Assembly: GCA_046329815.1 (NCBI GenBank)
Contig: JAXLTY010000001.1
Span: 868,001 to 932,000 of the forward strand
Length of the DNA: 64,000 bases
Direction of reading: 5' to 3'
DNA from: JADJSS01 sp046329815
GTDB lineage: Bacteria > Bacteroidota > Bacteroidia > Chitinophagales > JADIYW01
In this document: positions 17,817 through 26,284 of the stretch, in pieces
How the letters are laid out: every line of letters begins with the position of its first letter
How positions within the stretch are numbered: the stretch's first letter is position 1
Position numbers and translations under genes: made by a program
Notes under the pieces: model-generated
What the model was told of the DNA's origin: nothing
The model's input: only the letters and a program-made list of their open reading frames with translations
Database searches by the model: none

Positions 17817-17841
17817 TCCCACTTTCTACCATATTTTACCA
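17817..17841 (-). promoter_or_regulatory. Putative MraZ operator: three TGGNA repeats at 10-bp spacing
   Basis: On the minus strand, reading toward mraZ, TGGTA (17841-17837), TGGTA (17831-17827) and TGGGA (17821-17817) are separated by exactly 5 bases each. Characterised MraZ operators are direct TGGGN repeats with 5-base spacers just upstream of mraZ. The site lies 20 bases upstream of the -7 box, a position suited to repression. Direct observation plus knowledge of the family. Confidence 0.75.
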
Positions 17842-18064
17842 ACTATTGAAGATTGAAACGCGTGAAAAATGTGCATAACTCAAAAGACAATGTTCGTTAA
17901 ATGTGGATATTGTGTGAAACGTTCAATAATTATTGAGGTTTTTATCGACAGCAGTTTAGTAACACTTTTGTGAATTGCGGATAATTTTGGAAAACAATTT
18001 GCTGAAATGGCGCAGCTATTCTATTTTGAGCAACAATTTGCTGTTAATTGCATTTAATACTTGT
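17842..18064. other. Divergent intergenic region between mraZ and the large helical protein gene
   Basis: Gene-free DNA (about 300 bases in all, counting the mraZ promoter and operator) between oppositely oriented genes. Besides the mraZ signals it holds a perfect 14-bp palindrome, TCAATAATTATTGA (17923-17936), and a TAATTTTG box (17982-17989) that could be the -7 element for the rightward gene. No gene is evident: the rightward frame can be extended only from a TTG at 17975. Confidence 0.5.
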
Positions 18065-19522
18065 ATGGAAAATCATCCGATTGTTTTATTAGTTCAGAAA
18101 ATTAATTTGCATTATGCAAAAGAAATCGCTGCGTTTTGGAAAGTGTCTTCAAAGAAAAGAAGTTCTAAATTTTATCAATTAATCAGCTCGGCAAAAAACA
18201 ATGAGCAATTGCAGAAAGAATTACTTTTTAAAAAATTATTTGCTAAGCCATATACAGAAAAAAACGATTATTTGTGGCGCAATGAAATCCGCGTATTGAA
18301 AGAAGAACTTGAATATTTTTTAATACAAAAAGAACATGACTATTTTTCTAAAAACAATCAAGCATATAATGATTGGTTATTAATACATGCTTATGATAAA
18401 TTAAAATTTACAGATGGCATTGATGAAAAATATGAAACGTTATTGAAAGAAAAAGACAATTACGCTTCGTATGCTTTTGTAATGGATGCTTGTTTATTAG
18501 AATTGCATAATCTGCATTTTAAAATTTCTGATTTGACTAAACGTTTACATGCTTATCCTGAACAAATTCAGCAAACCAAGCACGTCTTGAACGATATGAT
18601 ATCTGCATACTGTTCGAAACTGAATGTATATCTTACACATTACAACTGGATATGTTACAACCATCAGCTAGAACAACGAGAACCACTATTACTGAATGAA
18701 CATCATTTTATTTTTGAAAATAATCCGATCAGCAATTTTCATAATAATTATGCATTGTCTTTTACAACTTCAGATGATCCGAATTACTTTGAAACACAAG
18801 TTAAACACTTAAATAATGCTATAGAAATCATTGAACCGCTTTACAAGCATAATAAATTATTATTGGAGAGCCGTTTCCTGGCATTGATAGGAAAAGGTCG
18901 TGAATTATCAGCGAATGGATATTTTTTAGAAGCGCACGAAACATTAAGTAAGATTAAAGCTGATGCTGATAAACTGAATACACATAACAAAACAATTTTT
19001 TATGTGAACTATATTATTAATCTGGTGAAATGCCGGTTTTATAATGAAGCGCTGCATGCTTTAGATCATGAATTTTCGTCAGATAATTTATTGTATAAAA
19101 ACATGCTGTTGCAAAGTCGTTTACTTTGTTATTTGTTTTTGCGCGACTCACAACAATTAGAAAAATATATCAGCTACGATCTGGATGCAGCGCCATTTCC
19201 ACAAAACTATGTTTTGAAGATTATCAAGTCGGCATACTTTTATTTAATTGGTGAATATGAAACGGCACTGTCAATAATCAACAGTTTAATGCAGGCAAAA
19301 TATGCTACTGATAAGATGCACTATCATCAGCCGATTTCTGCTATTTACAAAAAACTATACACGATAAAACAAAAGAATGCTTCGCAAAAAAAGATACCGG
19401 TAAAAGATATTAAAACATTACAAAATGCAGTAAAAGCATATGATGATATTGCACCACCTGAATTCAGGCAAGTATCCGTTTTTCTTTGGTTAAAAGAAGA
19501 AATCAATAGAAATAACGAATAA
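18065..19522 (+). CDS. Large helical protein of unknown function (paralogue of 60504-61976)
   Basis: 485 residues from the ATG at 18065. The frame opens with a TTG at 17975, but the 30 extra residues are unlike the start of the relative at 60504-61976, whose length (490) agrees with 485. Almost entirely alpha-helical, Leu/Lys/Asn-rich and without Cys clusters or a signal peptide, so probably cytoplasmic. The N-terminal region shares a pattern with the paralogue: F.K.YT.KND..LRNE followed by a Leu/Glu helix. The mid and C-terminal parts look like degenerate TPR-type helical pairs (for example EALHALDHEF, YETALSIINSLM). No catalytic motif is seen. The function is unknown; a helical-repeat scaffold is the only supported description. 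Confidence 0.8.
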   Translation: MENHPIVLLVQKINLHYAKEIAAFWKVSSKKRSSKFYQLISSAKNNEQLQKELLFKKLFAKPYTEKNDYLWRNEIRVLKEELEYFLIQKEHDYFSKNNQAYNDWLLIHAYDKLKFTDGIDEKYETLLKEKDNYASYAFVMDACLLELHNLHFKISDLTKRLHAYPEQIQQTKHVLNDMISAYCSKLNVYLTHYNWICYNHQLEQREPLLLNEHHFIFENNPISNFHNNYALSFTTSDDPNYFETQVKHLNNAIEIIEPLYKHNKLLLESRFLALIGKGRELSANGYFLEAHETLSKIKADADKLNTHNKTIFYVNYIINLVKCRFYNEALHALDHEFSSDNLLYKNMLLQSRLLCYLFLRDSQQLEKYISYDLDAAPFPQNYVLKIIKSAYFYLIGEYETALSIINSLMQAKYATDKMHYHQPISAIYKKLYTIKQKNASQKKIPVKDIKTLQNAVKAYDDIAPPEFRQVSVFLWLKEEINRNNE

Positions 19523-19528
19523 CGCATA
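19511..19528. repeat. Heptamer repeat at the 3' end of the large helical protein gene
   Basis: AATAACG is repeated twice in tandem, followed by a partial CATA. It overlaps the stop codon. The unit resembles the reverse complement of the murC-ftsQ repeat (ATAAC core). Confidence 0.55.
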
Positions 19529-19631
19529 GTCAAAAATTTAAATTTAATTGATTGAAAATAAATAAATTACAAACATTAAATAAAAAAACTCACTCACAAA
19601 ATCAAAATACTTCATTTGTCTTCATTTCTAG

Positions 19632-19653
19632 TTTGATACAACTTTGTATCAAA
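19632..19653 (+). promoter_or_regulatory. Perfect inverted repeat just upstream of the 136-residue lipoprotein
   Basis: TTTGATAC and GTATCAAA around a 6-base loop, ending 10 bases before the ATG at 19664. It is followed by A-rich DNA, so it is not an intrinsic terminator for the plus strand. It could be an operator or a 5' UTR hairpin. Confidence 0.4.
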
Positions 19654-19663
19654 AAAAATAAAA

Positions 19664-20074
19664 ATGAAAACAATACATAAAATAATACCATCGGCTATAC
19701 TCTTAGTTTTTTTGTCATTACTAAATTCCTGCTCGCAAAATGTTTTAGATGTTGGTGACAGATATAAAATAGTTTTTTGGTTTAATGAAGTAAACTCAAG
19801 ATTACTATTAGATGACAACGCTGAAACCTTAACTTTTTATGTTAATGGCAATGCTGTAGCAACATCTGCTGTTGATGATGTTTACTGGGAAACAGCACCA
19901 TCGTGCGATGACAGCAGTGCCATAATTACTCATGCAGACTTGCTTCCTAAAAACAGAACTATTTTTTATAAAGTAACAGACCAAACCGGTTTTGAATACT
20001 TTAACGGTACATATACACTGGTAGCAAATTCCTGTAATGTTATTGAAATCGGACCGGTTACCAAGTTCAAATAA
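19664..20074 (+). CDS. Small secreted lipoprotein, function unknown
   Basis: 136 residues. Lys-containing N-terminus, hydrophobic stretch and a lipobox LNSC with Cys at about residue 23 predict export, signal peptidase II cleavage and lipid anchoring. The mature part is short and rich in beta-prone segments (TLTFYVNGNAVATSAV, TIFYKVTDQ). Two Cys (in PSCDDS and NSCNV) could form a disulfide. It is followed after 35 bases by a second small lipoprotein of the same size class with a similar NG.A motif (FNGNAL), suggesting a duplicated family and joint transcription into the terminator at 20603-20627. I do not recognise a named domain. Confidence 0.75.
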   Translation: MKTIHKIIPSAILLVFLSLLNSCSQNVLDVGDRYKIVFWFNEVNSRLLLDDNAETLTFYVNGNAVATSAVDDVYWETAPSCDDSSAIITHADLLPKNRTIFYKVTDQTGFEYFNGTYTLVANSCNVIEIGPVTKFK

Positions 20075-20109
20075 AATCAATTTTATTTATCACAATAAAA
20101 ATTACAAAA

Positions 20110-20538
20110 ATGAAATCAATTAAAATTATGTTGCCGGTATTATTACTATTGGCTGCGACTATCAGCACAAGCTGTAAAAAAGACAAAACAAAAGTACAGA
20201 CCGAATTACCTTCCAATTATTCGAATCAAGGTACAGTAATTGTAAAAAGTAAAAACATTTCTATCTGTATTTATGATAACAGTGTGGAAGATGGCGATAT
20301 CATTGATTTATTATTTAACGGAAATGCACTGATCAATGATTATGAAATATTGAATACGGAAAAATGCTTTAATGTTACACTTGAAAACGGCAACAACTGG
20401 ATCGGTATTAATGTAGATAATGAAGGAACCAATCCACCGGCTTCTGTTACTGTAAAAATTGATGATGGCGTTACTGAACAAGAGTTCGACATCGATGGTG
20501 AAGTTGGTGCGCCTGGTGGCTACATCATTAAACTATAA
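20110..20538 (+). CDS. Small secreted lipoprotein, function unknown
   Basis: 142 residues with a lipoprotein signal: a Lys-rich start, a Leu/Ala-rich core and lipobox STSC (Cys at about residue 22), then KKDKTK. The mature part carries acidic beta-strand segments, including ISICIYDNSVEDGDIIDLLFNG, which resembles the start of small beta-sandwich modules. It is encoded 35 bases after the 136-residue lipoprotein, and both fit one short operon. The mature region ends with Gly/Pro-rich GAPGGYIIKL. Function not recognised. Confidence 0.75.
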   Translation: MKSIKIMLPVLLLLAATISTSCKKDKTKVQTELPSNYSNQGTVIVKSKNISICIYDNSVEDGDIIDLLFNGNALINDYEILNTEKCFNVTLENGNNWIGINVDNEGTNPPASVTVKIDDGVTEQEFDIDGEVGAPGGYIIKL

Positions 20539-20558
20539 AATCAAAAACCATACAAAAC

Positions 20559-20594
20559 AAATGTCTTGTGCAATCCTGCATGCTCAAGACATTT
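20559..20594 (+). repeat. Ten-bp inverted repeat downstream of the lipoprotein pair
   Basis: AAATGTCTTG (20559-20568) and CAAGACATTT (20585-20594) form a perfect stem; the loop can itself pair TGCA with TGCA. It has no T-tract of its own, and precedes a clear terminator by 8 bases. Confidence 0.55.
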
Positions 20595-20602
20595 ATTATA
20601 AG

Positions 20603-20627
20603 CGAAGCTGCAGTGCTTCGTTTTTTT
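20603..20627 (+). terminator. Intrinsic terminator of the lipoprotein pair
   Basis: CGAAGC and GCTTCG around a 6-base loop, followed by seven T. The T-tract touches the stop codon of the convergent gene at 20626. Confidence 0.8.
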
Positions 20628-21867
20628 ATCGGATATTTCTATAATTGGAAATCCATTGATACGCGATAAAGCCAATAAAATAAGCCGTTCCGATAGTAAT
20701 ACCTAAACCTTCATTAAAGAAACAAGCAATTAAAGCCAGCAAACCAACACCAGCCAAACCGAATGTATAATACGTCATAAAACCGACGCGCTTGCGTTCG
20801 CTCATTGAATAAAAACGACCCAATGGAATCAATACCGTTGCCGCATAAATAGCAATGTAAACCATCATGTAATTATGCAACGTAAAATACAACACCACAC
20901 TTATGATAGCTGTCAGTAAACAAACTGCGACAATATTTGCAGACATCTTTTCATCATCATCTAATGCATATTTTCCAAATGAATCGAAACGTAAGAAAAT
21001 ATTTGCAAATGGTTCGATGAACCAGGTTAAATAAGCAAAAAACATCAGCGCAATATATGGAAGCCAAAGAAAAGAATATTGTGTTGCCAGACCACCAATT
21101 ACTTTTGTTCCGAAATAAACACCTAAAATAAAAATCCATTGCATGCTGCCTTGTTGTTTTGCAATCCAAAACTGATAGTTTAAAAAGAAACGATAAATCG
21201 GATTTTTTGTACGAATAATTTCTTTCATACCTTCTTTTGCATGATGATTATTCGGATTTATTTTTAATGCTTCCATGAAATGCATACGCGCCTCATTTCT
21301 GTCGCCAATTTCCAGTTTCGACCAGCCAATATTTGCATGCGAAAACGCATCTTCCGGATTGTTTGCCAATGTTTCTTCAATACTTGACAACAACTCTTCT
21401 TTGCGGTTCAATTTCGTTAAGCATATGGTTCTGTAATTCAAACAAGTGGTGTTTTCCGGGTCAGCATTCAAACCTTCATTTGCATATTCCAGTGCAATTT
21501 CCCATTTCTTTTTATCTATATACAACGCAGATAAAAACGCGAAGAAATCGGCGTCCAATGGTTCAAGCTCTATTGCTTTGCGAATCATGGTTTCCGCTTC
21601 ATTCGGCTTTTCAATCATATTCAGATACACCGCACGATAATAATAGGAAACACCATCATCAGGCGCAGCAGCTAATAACTTCTGTGTGTATTCATCTTGT
21701 TTTTGCTCATCTTTCAGTTGAATATATGTACTCGTTAAAAGCACCAAAGCCACATAATTATTCGGATCAATAATTAATGCTTTTTGCAATTCAGGAATTG
21801 CCTGATCGTATCTTTTTAAATGAATTAAATTACGTGCGCGCTCAATATGCTGATCTATGATATCCAT
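20626..21867 (-). CDS. TPR-domain polytopic membrane protein
   Basis: 413 residues. The N-terminal half (about 1-225) is a run of tetratricopeptide repeats (AIPELQKALIIDPNNYVAL, EAETMIRKAIELEPLDADFF, EARMHFMEALKINPNNHHA). The C-terminal half has roughly six membrane helices (about 240-405). TPRs usually bind protein partners, so this looks like a membrane anchor for a complex on the cytoplasmic side. Its start abuts the stop of the AAA+ ATPase gene with no gap, and both proteins carry TPRs; joint action in one complex is a reasonable inference. No enzyme motif is visible. Confidence 0.85.
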   Translation of the reverse strand: MDIIDQHIERARNLIHLKRYDQAIPELQKALIIDPNNYVALVLLTSTYIQLKDEQKQDEYTQKLLAAAPDDGVSYYYRAVYLNMIEKPNEAETMIRKAIELEPLDADFFAFLSALYIDKKKWEIALEYANEGLNADPENTTCLNYRTICLTKLNRKEELLSSIEETLANNPEDAFSHANIGWSKLEIGDRNEARMHFMEALKINPNNHHAKEGMKEIIRTKNPIYRFFLNYQFWIAKQQGSMQWIFILGVYFGTKVIGGLATQYSFLWLPYIALMFFAYLTWFIEPFANIFLRFDSFGKYALDDDEKMSANIVAVCLLTAIISVVLYFTLHNYMMVYIAIYAATVLIPLGRFYSMSERKRVGFMTYYTFGLAGVGLLALIACFFNEGLGITIGTAYFIGFIAYQWISNYRNIR

Positions 21868-23208
21868 TTATTTTTTAATTTTTAAATATTTCAGAATATC
21901 GTCATACAAGCCACTTTCATTGGAATACAATGCATAGTTGCGTGCTGTGGCAAACCATTCTTTAGTCGTTGCTTTATGTTTTGAAATCGCGTTTTTTAAA
22001 TCTGCATTATTCACCGGAATAATTTTTCCTTGTTTCATCGATTCAGGTAATTTTGATTCAATCGCCACATCGACAACCGCTTTCAAATCAGCGCCGGAAT
22101 ATTCTTCTGTAATTTTTGCGATGCCTGCATAATCAATATTATCAAACGGTTTTTCATGTGATAATAATTTCAGAATTTCTTCGCGTGCTTTCAAATCCGG
22201 CGGCTGTACAAATACGATTCTGTCAAATCGACCTGGTCTTCGGAAAGCTGTATCTAAATACCACGGACAATTCGTTGCTGCTAAAATTAAAACACCTTCG
22301 TTCGAATATTTCACGCCATCTAATTCATCCAAAAACTGATTAATAATGAATCTTCCTGTTGCATTGCGCATATCACTACGGCTTGCACCTAACGCATCTA
22401 CTTCATCAAAAAACAACACACACGGCGCATTCACACGTGCTGCTTCGAAAATATTATGCAGATTTTTTTCACTGTTTCCCATCCACATATCCAGCACTTC
22501 ATTAATTCCAACAGAAATAAAATTGGCATTAATTTCGCCTGCTGTTGCGCGTGCTAACATCGTTTTACCACAACCTGGTGGTCCATAAAACAAAATACCA
22601 CCACCAATTTTTTTACCAAATGCTTTATAAATTTCAGGATTGTTTAACGGATGAATTACTTTCAACGCAATCTCTTCTTTCATCGCTTCCATACCGCCAA
22701 CATCGCTGAATTTTATTTTTGGTTTTTCAATATCGCTTTGCAGTAAAATTCCATTCACAAAATCATCATCGCCAGCAGAAACACTTGTTGCTGTTCCGGA
22801 TTGTTTTATTTGTGTATTCAAATCATTTTCGTAAGCAACATCTTTCAATTGATTATTCAGAGCAATTGCTTTATCGTAATTCACTTTTGCCTGTTGAATT
22901 TCCTGTTGTGCCAAATGATTCTTTGATAAGAAAAAATATGCATCTGCATTTGTTTTATCGGTTTCAATAATTTCTTCCAACACCACTTGTGCCGCGCTGT
23001 ATTTATGCAAATAAAAAAAACATTTCGACAAACCTAATTTCAAACCCAGATCGTTTTGCGCAAACTGCAATGCGTTTTTATATTCGGTTTCTGCTTCGAT
23101 GTAATTAGCTGTATTGAATAATGCTTCGCACAATAATTTTCGTAATGAAATGTTATTCGGTGAAAATTGCAATGCGTCTTTCAGTGAGTTGATCTGTTCC
23201 TGATTCAT
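21868..23208 (-). CDS. TPR-AAA+ ATPase (Cdc48/Vps4-like ATPase module)
   Basis: 446 residues. Three TPR-like helical pairs (about 1-125), a Ser/Asp linker, then one AAA+ module from about 165: DVGGMEAMKEEI, Walker A GPPGCGKT (209-216), the pore-loop region MWMGNSEKN, Walker B VLFFDEVDA (D268, E269), the second region of homology with NCPWYLDTAFRRPGRFDR (Arg fingers) and a sensor-2/helical lid with EYSGADLKAV. The C-terminus resembles the short tails of single-module classical AAA ATPases. Such enzymes remodel or unfold protein substrates; here the TPRs replace the usual N-domain as the likely substrate or adaptor reader. It abuts the TPR membrane protein gene downstream. Confidence 0.88.
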   Translation of the reverse strand: MNQEQINSLKDALQFSPNNISLRKLLCEALFNTANYIEAETEYKNALQFAQNDLGLKLGLSKCFFYLHKYSAAQVVLEEIIETDKTNADAYFFLSKNHLAQQEIQQAKVNYDKAIALNNQLKDVAYENDLNTQIKQSGTATSVSAGDDDFVNGILLQSDIEKPKIKFSDVGGMEAMKEEIALKVIHPLNNPEIYKAFGKKIGGGILFYGPPGCGKTMLARATAGEINANFISVGINEVLDMWMGNSEKNLHNIFEAARVNAPCVLFFDEVDALGASRSDMRNATGRFIINQFLDELDGVKYSNEGVLILAATNCPWYLDTAFRRPGRFDRIVFVQPPDLKAREEILKLLSHEKPFDNIDYAGIAKITEEYSGADLKAVVDVAIESKLPESMKQGKIIPVNNADLKNAISKHKATTKEWFATARNYALYSNESGLYDDILKYLKIKK

Positions 23209-23293
23209 TTATTTTTAATTTATTAAACACCGCTAAACTATAAAAAAGCAGGCACTTGTTTTCATAAATTTGGTTATTATTTATTGATATAAA

Positions 23294-23328
23294 TTGGCTG
23301 ATTTTCTGTTATTTTCTGCTTATTTTTG
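23294..23328 (+). promoter_or_regulatory. Candidate promoter of the acyl-CoA dehydrogenase gene
   Basis: TATTTTTG (23321-23328) fits the -7 consensus. A TTG (23294-23296) lies 24 bases upstream. The box is 15 bases before the ATG, giving a very short leader. Confidence 0.4.
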
Positions 23329-23343
23329 AGCAAATATTAATTT

Positions 23344-24555
23344 ATGTTTTCTACCATCAAAATAAAACGAAATATCTACGGTTCTGAAGAACATTTAATG
23401 CTGCAAAAAATGTGTCAGCAGTTTATAGAAAAAGAAATTGCACCATATCACGCAGAATGGGAAGAACAAGGACAAGTAAGCCGTGAAGTTTGGCACAAAG
23501 CAGGTGAAGCAGGGTTGTTGTGTTTAGATGTTCCGGCAGAATATGGCGGTGCAGGTTTGGATTTCTCGTTTTGTGCATTGATTACAGAAGAAATTTCAAA
23601 AGCAGGTTTTACCGGACCTGGCTTTTTCCTACATTCCGATATTGTAGCACCTTATATTATCGATTATGGAAACGAAGAACAAAAACAATATTGGCTTCCA
23701 AAGATGTGCAGTGGCGAAATCATTACAGCAATCGGTATGACAGAACCTAGTTGTGGCAGCGATTTGCAGGCATTAAAAACAACAGCCATTGACAATGGCG
23801 ATCATTATGCAATCACCGGACAAAAAACATTTATCACCAATGGCTACATGAGTGATATGTGCGTGATTGCGGCACGAACTATTATTGATGGAAAAGACAA
23901 TGGCATTTCGTTGTTCTTAGTAGAGGCAACGCGTACAGGTTTTTCAAAAGGAAAACCATTTAAAAAAGTAGGTATGAAAGCGCAAGATACATGCGAATTA
24001 TTTTTTGATAATGTACAAATTCCGAAAGAAAATTTATTAGGTGAAGTTGGAAAAGGATTTATTTATATGATGCAGAAATTGGGTCGTGAACGTTTATCCG
24101 TTGCATTGATGGCTGTTGGAGGTTCTGAAGGCGCTTTGGAAAATACCATAGAATATACATTATCAAGAACTGCTTTTAAACAACCGATCGCAGGTTTCCA
24201 AAATACACAATTTAAACTTGCAGAATTAGCAACAAAACTACAAATCCACCAAACATTTGTTGACAGGTGTGTGGAGTTATATGTTGCCGGTGAATTGACT
24301 GCTGAAACGGCATCGATGGCAAAATATTCCTGCACCGATACACATCAAAATATTGTGGATGAATGTGTGCAGCTACACGGCGGTTATGGCTACATGTGGG
24401 AATATTATATCGGACGTGCGTATGCAGACAATCGTGTAGCGCGCATTTATGCAGGCACGAATGAAATCATGAAATTATTGATTGCGCGTGGCTTATTGCG
24501 TGAATTACACGAAATGCAAAAGAAACAAAAAGCAAGCGTTGTTTCTGCGAATTAA
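23344..24555 (+). CDS. Acyl-CoA dehydrogenase, long-chain type
   Basis: FAD enzyme that introduces the alpha-beta double bond in acyl-CoA and passes electrons to ETF. 403 residues: N-terminal helical domain, middle beta domain with AIGMTEPSCGSDLQALKT and FITNGYMSDMCVIAARTI, and C-terminal helical domain. The C-terminal signature reads VQLHGGYGYMWEYYIGRAYAD and RIYAGTNEIMKLLIARGL, very close to long-chain acyl-CoA dehydrogenase. The medium-chain catalytic Glu position (YEGT) is Ala here. A Glu in the ALENTIEY helix matches the alternative catalytic position used by the long-chain and isovaleryl enzymes; this is an inference by eye. It is monocistronic, between divergent and convergent neighbours, and followed by a strong terminator. 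Confidence 0.93.
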   Translation: MFSTIKIKRNIYGSEEHLMLQKMCQQFIEKEIAPYHAEWEEQGQVSREVWHKAGEAGLLCLDVPAEYGGAGLDFSFCALITEEISKAGFTGPGFFLHSDIVAPYIIDYGNEEQKQYWLPKMCSGEIITAIGMTEPSCGSDLQALKTTAIDNGDHYAITGQKTFITNGYMSDMCVIAARTIIDGKDNGISLFLVEATRTGFSKGKPFKKVGMKAQDTCELFFDNVQIPKENLLGEVGKGFIYMMQKLGRERLSVALMAVGGSEGALENTIEYTLSRTAFKQPIAGFQNTQFKLAELATKLQIHQTFVDRCVELYVAGELTAETASMAKYSCTDTHQNIVDECVQLHGGYGYMWEYYIGRAYADNRVARIYAGTNEIMKLLIARGLLRELHEMQKKQKASVVSAN

Positions 24556-24580
24556 TCATTAAAATACAATTATTCTATAA

Positions 24581-24613
24581 AAAAAGGATGACTCAATTTT
24601 AGTCATCCTTTTT
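24581..24613. terminator. Bidirectional intrinsic terminator
   Basis: AAAAAGGATGACT and AGTCATCCTTTTT with a 7-base loop. A-tract on one side and T-tract on the other serve both the acyl-CoA dehydrogenase gene (plus) and the dioxygenase gene (minus). Confidence 0.9.
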
Positions 24614-24724
24614 TTTATTTAGCATTTTGATTTAAAATAACATAAGCATTCTATTTAAAGCGGTTCATTTTCCCAACAAGTTTACTCATGACAAGTATGT
24701 CTTATTACTATTCATCAAATCCAT

Positions 24725-25723
24725 CTATTTATTTGCTGTCATCATTTTATAATCCGTAAATCTGCCTTCACTATTATTGACTTCTATCTGGTAAATATAA
24801 TTTGCAGATGCTAAACCAAGTGTTTGCATATTTAACTGAACATTGTGCTCACCTGCATTTAAATTCTTTTGTTCAATTTCTGAAATCATTTTTCCTGACA
24901 AATCATAGATCTGAATTTTCACATCTGCTGATTTTTTTAGCATAAAAGGAATTATAGTGTTATTATTATATGGATTCGGATAATTTTGTTGTAACACAAA
25001 TTGTTTGGCTGTTTCTTTTTCTACATGGCTGATAACACCATTACCTTGAACAGTAACTTCAAGATATGCATCATAGCCACCGGTTGTGTTGTTTGGTGTC
25101 AGAGACGCCAATTGATACGCATAGCCATCTGAGAAAATATTGTCAGCGCCATAACTTGTCGTACCATCAGCACCTTTTGTATAAAGCGAAGAGTTGGCTG
25201 CGTAAATAGCATTCTTCGTTGCGATATCAAACGTAAGCTGCGAGATTGCTGCATAAGACGAACTTACATACACCTGAAAATGGATATGACAAATTCTGCC
25301 GGTGTACCAACCTGGAAAAATCGTAACAAAATTCACTTCGCCATTGGCATCCGTCATTTGATAACCGCGTAAATAGGTTAAACCGGCTTGTCCTGCATTG
25401 TTCGTTTGGCTATAACCTGAATACAAACCATCTTTATCGCAATGCCAAACATTTACTCTTACATTCTGCATCGGCAAACAATTATTAAGTCCTAGAATTT
25501 TCAATTTTAGATTTAATCGCGTGCCAGTTTTGTTTTCGCGAATATCTTGCCTGAAATAATACGTGTTTGCTGTCAGGTCTAATGGAAACGGACCGGCAGT
25601 TTCTGATGGAATCAATACACACGAACCTGTTGCTTCTGTTTCGTCTGCAAATAATTTGCTGTTTGGCAAAGCGATTCCAAGACTTGCTAAACCAATACCT
25701 TTTAAAAAATCTTTTCGTTCCAT
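24725..25723 (-). CDS. Exported intradiol-dioxygenase-like protein with a type IX sorting domain
   Basis: 332 residues. An N-terminal MERKDFLKGIGLASLGIALP export signal is followed by an intradiol ring-cleavage dioxygenase fold (about 35-225). Candidate Fe(III) ligands are Y101 (DGLYSGY), Y140 (FPGWYTGR), H146 and H148 (HIHF), so the metal site looks intact. The C-terminal part (about 258-332; LQQNYPNPYNNNTII, VKIQIYDLSGK, final YKMMTANK) is a type A sorting domain of the type IX secretion system, so the protein is expected on the cell surface or outside. Family members open catechol-type rings, but secreted relatives have poorly known substrates. A paralogue with a lipoprotein signal lies at 26337-27059. 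Confidence 0.88.
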   Translation of the reverse strand: MERKDFLKGIGLASLGIALPNSKLFADETEATGSCVLIPSETAGPFPLDLTANTYYFRQDIRENKTGTRLNLKLKILGLNNCLPMQNVRVNVWHCDKDGLYSGYSQTNNAGQAGLTYLRGYQMTDANGEVNFVTIFPGWYTGRICHIHFQVYVSSSYAAISQLTFDIATKNAIYAANSSLYTKGADGTTSYGADNIFSDGYAYQLASLTPNNTTGGYDAYLEVTVQGNGVISHVEKETAKQFVLQQNYPNPYNNNTIIPFMLKKSADVKIQIYDLSGKMISEIEQKNLNAGEHNVQLNMQTLGLASANYIYQIEVNNSEGRFTDYKMMTANK

Positions 25724-25749
25724 GTTAATGAGTTATTTTTGATTAAAAT

Positions 25750-26268
25750 TTATTCAATATTACTAAATGAGTGTATATTCAACATTGCTTGCATTGCAAT
25801 CAAATTCGTTTCAATTTCTTTATTTTGCTTATAATTATCCAGTTGATTTTCATTTGCAACTAACAAATGATTATTCATAACATTCAATAAAATAAGTGGT
25901 TCTGACACAAACAGAATTGTGAACTCATGCAACTTTTTATTGGTTGTATCAGAATTGATCAGTTGAAATTTAAAATTTGAAAATGGAATACATGCAATAT
26001 TCTGTGTATTATTCAGATCAGGAATTATTTTATTGAGTTGTTTAATATTTTCTAACGCAGCTTTGCTAACCAAATAATGTAATTTTTCCGCTTCAGGATT
26101 TTGAGCTAATAAATTTAAAAATATGGTTTCCTGATTCTGCTGATTAAAATGTGCCGACTGCATTTTATATTCCAAATAGGTATTTTCAAAGACAATGCGA
26201 TCCCATTTTTTCAATGTGTTTGAATCAATTGTTTTTAAAAAACTTAGCCGAATTATTCCTTGCTGCAT
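25750..26268 (-). CDS. Hypothetical protein between two dioxygenase-like genes
   Basis: 172 residues, no signal peptide, no Cys pattern; rich in Asn, Gln, Leu and Lys, with alternating helix and strand prediction. It lies 26 bases upstream of the type IX-sorted dioxygenase gene and so may be co-transcribed with it. It is separated from the upstream dioxygenase gene by a terminator (26285-26314). I do not recognise a family. A cytoplasmic location is suggested by the lack of export signals, in contrast to both neighbours. Confidence 0.7.
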   Translation of the reverse strand: MQQGIIRLSFLKTIDSNTLKKWDRIVFENTYLEYKMQSAHFNQQNQETIFLNLLAQNPEAEKLHYLVSKAALENIKQLNKIIPDLNNTQNIACIPFSNFKFQLINSDTTNKKLHEFTILFVSEPLILLNVMNNHLLVANENQLDNYKQNKEIETNLIAMQAMLNIHSFSNIE

Positions 26269-26284
26269 ACTTAAGTTTTAAAAA

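Noticed and set aside
17765..17842. Upstream extension of mraZ to a 177-residue protein
   Set aside because: The added residues have no family similarity and would run through the promoter box and the TGGNA operator repeats.
17975..18064. TTG start giving a 515-residue helical protein
   Set aside because: The paralogue is 490 residues and has no such extension; the ATG at 18065 fits better.
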